DNA of 17,457 bases from Bacillota bacterium. GTDB taxonomy: Bacteria > Bacillota > Desulfotomaculia > Desulfotomaculales > JAJYZD01. A model generated the notes under the pieces. That model saw only the letters and a program-made list of their open reading frames with translations, made no database searches and was not told where the DNA came from. The stretch is taken from the NCBI GenBank assembly GCA_021800315.1, contig JAJYZD010000052.1, positions 1-17,457 of the forward strand, in the 5' to 3' direction. Below, in pieces: positions 14,120-17,457 of this stretch. Within the stretch, counting starts at the first letter, position 1. Every line of letters begins with the position of its first letter. The position numbers and the translations under genes are program-made.

Positions 14120-14803
14120 ACCATCCTTCCCCAGATTTTATCGAACTCCCGCGCAACTCCCATCCGGCCTGACGGCAGGGAGTATTGGCCATGGGCTTGT
14201 CCCGGTTGCCCGGCGATTGAAGCTCAGGTTAATTATGGTTTCCGCACCAGGGACAAACTGATTGGAGAAATTATATCCATGGGTTTAGACGAGTGTCAAG
14301 GACGTCCTGTCCGGCCCTCATTCCGTCACCGCCCGCAGACAGGCTTTTCCGGGCTTTTTGTCCGAATCTTTCGATTAGGGTGAATTATAATCCGACGGGC
14401 GGCGGGGGGGCAATCACCAAAAGGTGGGGAAGAGGGATTAGCCTTGCGACTTTTTCGTAAAACGGCCGGGCAATTTCCGGGCCGAACCATCCTGTCGCCG
14501 GGCATGCGGGACCGGCTTATTTGGGCATGCCCCCCGAATCGGGGCTGGTGCCGCGATTTGGAAGGTGGGCATTCCGTAGAATGAGCGCCAGGATTTAAAA
14601 ATCCATGACTACTACTTGCGTTCGGTCTTTCGACGTGATATACCTTAATTAACGCGACGATCTGGCAGACGATCCCATGGCTTGGACTTAATGGCCGGAT
14701 TTTCCACCGAAAAGTATTCTGTGCCTTCAAGCAGTTGGCCAGATCTCTTCCCGCAGAGGGTCCTGATTGATATTAACAGCTAGTTGTTTAAGGGGGGCTC
14801 ACA
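14120..14803. other. 684-bp intergenic region upstream of livK
   Basis: No gene is supported. It contains the liv promoter, a second TATAAT at 14386-14391 on the plus strand with no good -35, and palindromes around 14463-14484 (CGGCC..GGCCG), GGGCATGC/GCATGCCC within 14509-14531 and CCCCGA/TCGGGG near 14532-14544. It marks the boundary between the high-GC operon and the AT-richer genes to the right. Confidence 0.55.
14270..14299 (-). promoter_or_regulatory. sigma-A promoter of the liv-lut operon
   Basis: On the minus strand TTGACA (plus 14294-14299) and TATAAT (plus 14270-14275) are both perfect consensus hexamers with an 18-base spacer. It would give a leader of about 140 bases before livK. 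No obvious copy of the ATTA-N7-TAAT operator lies next to it. Confidence 0.8.
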
Positions 14804-15016
14804 ATGTCTTGGGGTCAAAAAAAGATCTCCGTAATACACGAATCACGCAAGTCGTATCAAAAACGAAGGATTAACTGGTTTATTATTGGTTTGCTTGTAG
14901 CATTACTATTAATCGCCATAGTGATAAAGTATTTATTCTTCCTTATCCTTATAGCAGTAATCGGCTTAGCACTCTTTGCCGCTTGGAAGAGATTAAGCAA
15001 AGGAAGCCGACGGTAG
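14804..15016 (+). CDS. small two-helix membrane protein
   Basis: 70 residues with AAGGGGGG seven bases before the ATG. A basic N-terminus (KK, RK, KRR) is followed by two hydrophobic helices at about 24-41 and 43-61 and a basic tail (KRLSKGSRR). The charge pattern predicts both ends in the cytoplasm. I recognise no family. Base use is clearly AT-richer than in the liv operon. A strong terminator lies about 130 bases downstream, supporting a short independent transcript. Function unknown. Confidence 0.6.
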   Translation: MSWGQKKISVIHESRKSYQKRRINWFIIGLLVALLLIAIVIKYLFFLILIAVIGLALFAAWKRLSKGSRR

Positions 15017-15146
15017 CCTCGATTTCCACAGTACTTTAATTGAGCTAACATTGCCATGGATTGCCAGACGGGCGAACACCTGTTTGGGTCAATCCCATTT
15101 GATGTACTTTCGGCGACATTGCACCGGACGTGTAACAAACGAATAG

Positions 15147-15177
15147 AGCCGGGAAATCCCCTCGGATTTTCCCGGCT
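15147..15177 (+). terminator. strong intrinsic terminator
   Basis: AGCCGGGAAA (15147-15156) pairs with TTTCCCGGCT (15168-15177), and ATCC/GGAT extends the stem with one bulged T. TTTGTGTT follows. It probably ends transcription of the small membrane protein gene. Confidence 0.8.
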
Positions 15178-15381
15178 TTGTGTTCAGAGGCGCCACCCGT
15201 CCCATAGCCACCCGCGGCGACCAAGGTGTGGTTGCCATACGTCACCGCCGGAAAACCGGCGAAGTTTCGCCGATGCCGCCGGGCAAGGGATCAGCGTGGC
15301 CGAGGGCACGGGGCGGGCCGGACGGCGATACGGGAACACCGTGTTCAGACCCTCGGGCTTAATCAAATACTTTGCAGGAGA

Positions 15382-15410
15382 TTGTCACAGTACATAGAAG
15401 CATATAGTAA
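15382..15410 (+). promoter_or_regulatory. possible promoter of the methyltransferase gene
   Basis: TTGTCA (15382-15387) matches five of six -35 bases, but TAGTAA (15405-15410), 17 bases on, matches only three of six -10 bases. It lies about 50 bases upstream of the start codon in an AT-rich stretch. Confidence 0.35.
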
Positions 15411-15459
15411 TATGAGGAAGCAATCCTCCCGCGATTAATGCCTAGGGGAGCGATGATAC

Positions 15460-16986
15460 TTGCATGACAGTAATCTCTTTAGCGTAGTTTATCAGAGGCT
15501 TACTGCCCCGGAAGTGATTGAAGTGGTCAAGCGTGCCCTGAACCAAGGGGTAGTCCTCGACACTTGGATGAATGGGGAAGTGGAGGAGCAAATCAGCGAG
15601 GACGCTGAAGCTGCCCTATTAGAAGCGATAGAACGATTGACATCAGAGGCATTGCGTATCAACGCCATCTTTCCGAACAACCCGCTCCCAAGACAGTACT
15701 TGCGTTGTGCTTTCCACGAAATTCTTTTCTCAACGGCCCTGTACGCAGCACAGAAGAAAATGGGACGCCGGGATGTTAACCTGCGCCAAGTGGAGGAAGC
15801 CGTTGATTGTCTCAGCCGCTTCATTGCCAGCGAACCGAGGAAATTAACAGCAGTGGGCGAGTTTTTCTTCGTCGTGTCGGCACATGAAGACTTAAATGCC
15901 ATTGCTTATTACGGTCGGATGAATAGGGAAGACTTTCTCCTTGGCAGACTTCACCGACCTTGGTCTAATATAGTCCTCAATCCCTCATTATTATTGTATC
16001 AGCAGTTGGGTCTGGTAAGAAACCGCTTATGCGGCGATGGGGAGATGCTCAGCCTGACCCCGGATGGGTTAAACGTATTCGCGCGACTTCGTAGCATTCT
16101 GACCGATGCCGGCGAATTTGATTGGCGTTCCAATAACCAGCGGTGGGTGATCTTCAGCGAAGCCGATTACGACAGCCTCCACGGTCGGATTTTCCCTAAT
16201 GCGAGACGCAACGCCGGAGAATATCTTGAGCGACTCGGCCTAAAAGACGGGATGAGGGTATTGGAGGTCGGCTGTGGCACCGGGCGCGCCACGGTGGACC
16301 TGGGTCTTTGTGATATGGTGGGGCCAAACGGGTCGGTCACGGCCCTGGATCCGACCGCCGCACTCCTGCAAAAACTTGATGCAAAATGCCGGGAGCGCGG
16401 CATCCATAATGTTCGGATTGTCCAGGGAGTAGCGGAAGACCTACCGTTCGAAGACGACAGCTTTGATGCGGCGGTCGCGGTCATTTCCCTTCATTTCACC
16501 GATGCACCGAAGGCTGTCTCCGAGATGGTCCGGGTGACCAAACCCGGCGGAATCGTTTCGGCATTCTGTCCTCCGCCGGAAACCGATATACGGCGGATTC
16601 CCATGGTAGCTCATTGGTTTCGCCCTTTGACAGACTTAGCCGAGGATTTCGGCGTGCCGTTTACCGAACACTGCGGTTTGCCGATTGGCCATTTGAAAGA
16701 GCTTTTTGACAAGAACACAGAAGATGTCCGGTTTTGGAATGCGCCTGAGATTGTTTCCGCTGCCGATTACCGAAGTTTTCTGACTTTCTTCGTGAAAGGT
16801 GCGGCCCATTTCCAAAATGTCTTCTGCCGTTTGCCGTATCAGGAGCGATGGAGCATAATACAACGCCTGGAGGACAGTGGTGCGGCGATTGCGGCAGCTA
16901 CTTCCGAACGGGAGAACAGTTACGTATTTCTGGACGAAGCCGCCTCCGGCCGAGTCCCGGAAACGAAAACACCGCCCCGCACGTAA
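15460..16986 (+). CDS. winged-helix-like/SAM-dependent methyltransferase fusion
   Basis: 508 residues from TTG 15460; AGGGGAG lies 9 bases upstream and the nearby ATG is out of frame with an early stop. The C-terminal half (about 245-400) is a class I methyltransferase of the Methyltransf_11/UbiE kind: motif I VLEVGCGTGRA (267-277), acidic VTALDPT (293-299), DDSFDAAVAVISLHF (332-346) and RVTKPGG (358-364). The N-terminal half is unfamiliar and mostly helical. Residues 170-213 (LLYQQLGLVRNR, LSLTPDGLNVFARL) look like a winged helix, so it could bind DNA or protein. No target residue or substrate is visible. It is much lower in GC than the liv operon (a sample line here counts 45%, one in livG 75%), suggesting transfer. 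It is convergent with the iscB gene. Confidence 0.85.
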   Translation: MHDSNLFSVVYQRLTAPEVIEVVKRALNQGVVLDTWMNGEVEEQISEDAEAALLEAIERLTSEALRINAIFPNNPLPRQYLRCAFHEILFSTALYAAQKKMGRRDVNLRQVEEAVDCLSRFIASEPRKLTAVGEFFFVVSAHEDLNAIAYYGRMNREDFLLGRLHRPWSNIVLNPSLLLYQQLGLVRNRLCGDGEMLSLTPDGLNVFARLRSILTDAGEFDWRSNNQRWVIFSEADYDSLHGRIFPNARRNAGEYLERLGLKDGMRVLEVGCGTGRATVDLGLCDMVGPNGSVTALDPTAALLQKLDAKCRERGIHNVRIVQGVAEDLPFEDDSFDAAVAVISLHFTDAPKAVSEMVRVTKPGGIVSAFCPPPETDIRRIPMVAHWFRPLTDLAEDFGVPFTEHCGLPIGHLKELFDKNTEDVRFWNAPEIVSAADYRSFLTFFVKGAAHFQNVFCRLPYQERWSIIQRLEDSGAAIAAATSERENSYVFLDEAASGRVPETKTPPRT

Positions 16987-17047
16987 CGCGCAGCCCCCTA
17001 ACCCCATCCCCCCTTCGAAGCCGGGAACCGTTGCGTCACCCTGAAGC

Positions 17048-17075
17048 CGGTGAACAAACCGGTTTCCCTTCACCG
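17048..17075. terminator. hairpin between methyltransferase and iscB
   Basis: CGGTGAA (17048-17054) pairs with TTCACCG (17069-17075). It lies 61 bases after the methyltransferase stop and downstream of iscB on the other strand. It could be a terminator for either gene or part of the transposon end; a U-run is not evident. Confidence 0.4.
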
Positions 17076-17091
17076 AACTGCCGCGCGGATG

Positions 17092-17112
17092 CCCCTGGCT
17101 TTAGACATGGGG
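17092..17112 (-). mobile_element. right-end-like hairpin of an IscB-carrying IS200/IS605-type element
   Basis: On the minus strand the sequence around 17092-17112 reads CCCCATGTCTAAAGCCAGGGG, given here in two arms: CCCCATGTC, loop TAAA, GCCAGGGG. CCCC/GGGG pair and the inner stem is imperfect. It resembles the subterminal hairpins next to IscB/TnpB genes in this transposon superfamily. The iscB stop TAA at 17101-17103 is inside the loop. Confidence 0.5.
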
Positions 17113-17457
17113 AGGAATCGCGGCACCGGCGTTAGCCGGCAATGATTCCCGCTCGTACTGCCAGCCATTAGCTCTCTGCAGGAGATGACAGTATCTCGCT
17201 GAAATGCCCTGGCAGATCCGTTTTCCGGTACCGTCCCTGATGTCGAAGTAGCCCGTCTTCCTGACAGCGACCCTGCCACGCCACCGACCCTGGTACTTGC
17301 CCTTCGGAATGTCGGCAACCACCAGGTCCCCGGTCTGAAAACCGTGCTGAACCTTCTTCCGCTCCCGATGTCTGATCGGGAAGCCGTACTTGTCGACCCC
17401 GGCCATCTGCCGGGTGCCCCGGCCGGTGGCCGTGTAGACCCCGACCAACGGTACGGC
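17101..17457 (-). CDS. iscB: IscB C-terminus (OMEGA RNA-guided nuclease), partial
   Basis: 118 residues in frame from the window edge (17457) to TAA at 17101-17103; the N-terminal PLMP, RuvC and HNH parts lie outside. The visible end has the typical IscB C-terminal pattern: GRGTRQMAGVDKYGFPIRHR, HGFQTGDLVVADIPKGKYQG, GRVAVRKTGYFDI, QGISARYCHLLQRANGWQY. IscB is the ancestor-like relative of Cas9 and cuts DNA guided by an omega RNA that is encoded beside it, upstream of the gene and so off this window. No TnpA transposase is visible here. Whether the nuclease is intact cannot be judged from this fragment. It is convergent with the methyltransferase gene. Confidence 0.88.
   Translation of the reverse strand, partial: AVPLVGVYTATGRGTRQMAGVDKYGFPIRHRERKKVQHGFQTGDLVVADIPKGKYQGRWRGRVAVRKTGYFDIRDGTGKRICQGISARYCHLLQRANGWQYERESLPANAGAAIPPHV

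Larger units (their letters stand above)
15017..15459. other. 443-bp intergenic region with terminator and possible gene relic
   Basis: It contains the terminator at 15147-15177 and a GC-rich patch at 15180-15360. The minus strand of that patch could encode VTYGNHTLVAAGGYGTGG, reminiscent of repeat proteins, but no intact gene fits. An AT-rich promoter region for the downstream methyltransferase gene follows from about 15360. Confidence 0.5.

Overview
The window is high-GC bacterial DNA, mostly about 65-75% GC by hand counts of sample lines, with strong Shine-Dalgarno sequences, frequent GTG/TTG starts and S-layer-homology (SLH) surface proteins. This suggests an anaerobic, possibly thermophilic Firmicute of the Desulfotomaculum/Pelotomaculum/Moorella type. 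That is inference; there is no rRNA or other marker gene to prove it.

Left part (1-3480): two paralogous secreted SLH proteins on the minus strand, the first cut by the window edge, with related leader sequences. They are followed by a plus-strand HtpX-type zinc membrane protease with its own sigma-A-like promoter. A long hairpin separates htpX from a convergent LysR-type regulator.

Central plus-strand group (4381-6837): a LysR regulator diverges from a small hotdog thioesterase of the FlK (fluoroacetyl-CoA thioesterase) family. Downstream lie a hairpin-rich 557-bp non-coding stretch, a carbon-nitrogen hydrolase (nitrilase/amidase superfamily) and a second FlK paralogue. Both FlK genes carry nearly the same promoter/operator block, with a LysR-box-like inverted repeat. 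Copy 2 keeps the FlK catalytic Thr-Glu-His set; copy 1 has lost the His (Arg) and has Ser for Thr.

Minus-strand operon (14119 to 6834): a complete branched-chain-amino-acid-type (Liv) ABC importer, livK-livH-livM-livG-livF, tightly packed with two LUD-domain genes. One is a fusion of LutB-like (LUD plus two 4Fe-4S clusters) and LutA-like (two CCG domains) parts; the other is LutC-like. A near-consensus sigma-A promoter precedes livK, and a perfect hairpin lies between livK and livH. The layout suggests uptake of a small organic acid or amino-acid-like compound coupled to its oxidation. The operon ends tail-to-tail with FlK copy 2, the two stop codons overlapping.

Right part (14120-17457): a 680-bp palindrome-rich spacer, a small two-helix membrane protein with a strong terminator, then a lower-GC gene combining a winged-helix-like region with a class I SAM-dependent methyltransferase. 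At the edge is the C-terminal end of an IscB (IS200/IS605-associated, OMEGA-type RNA-guided nuclease) gene on the minus strand, whose stop codon lies inside a right-end-like hairpin. This end looks like an accessory, mobile region.
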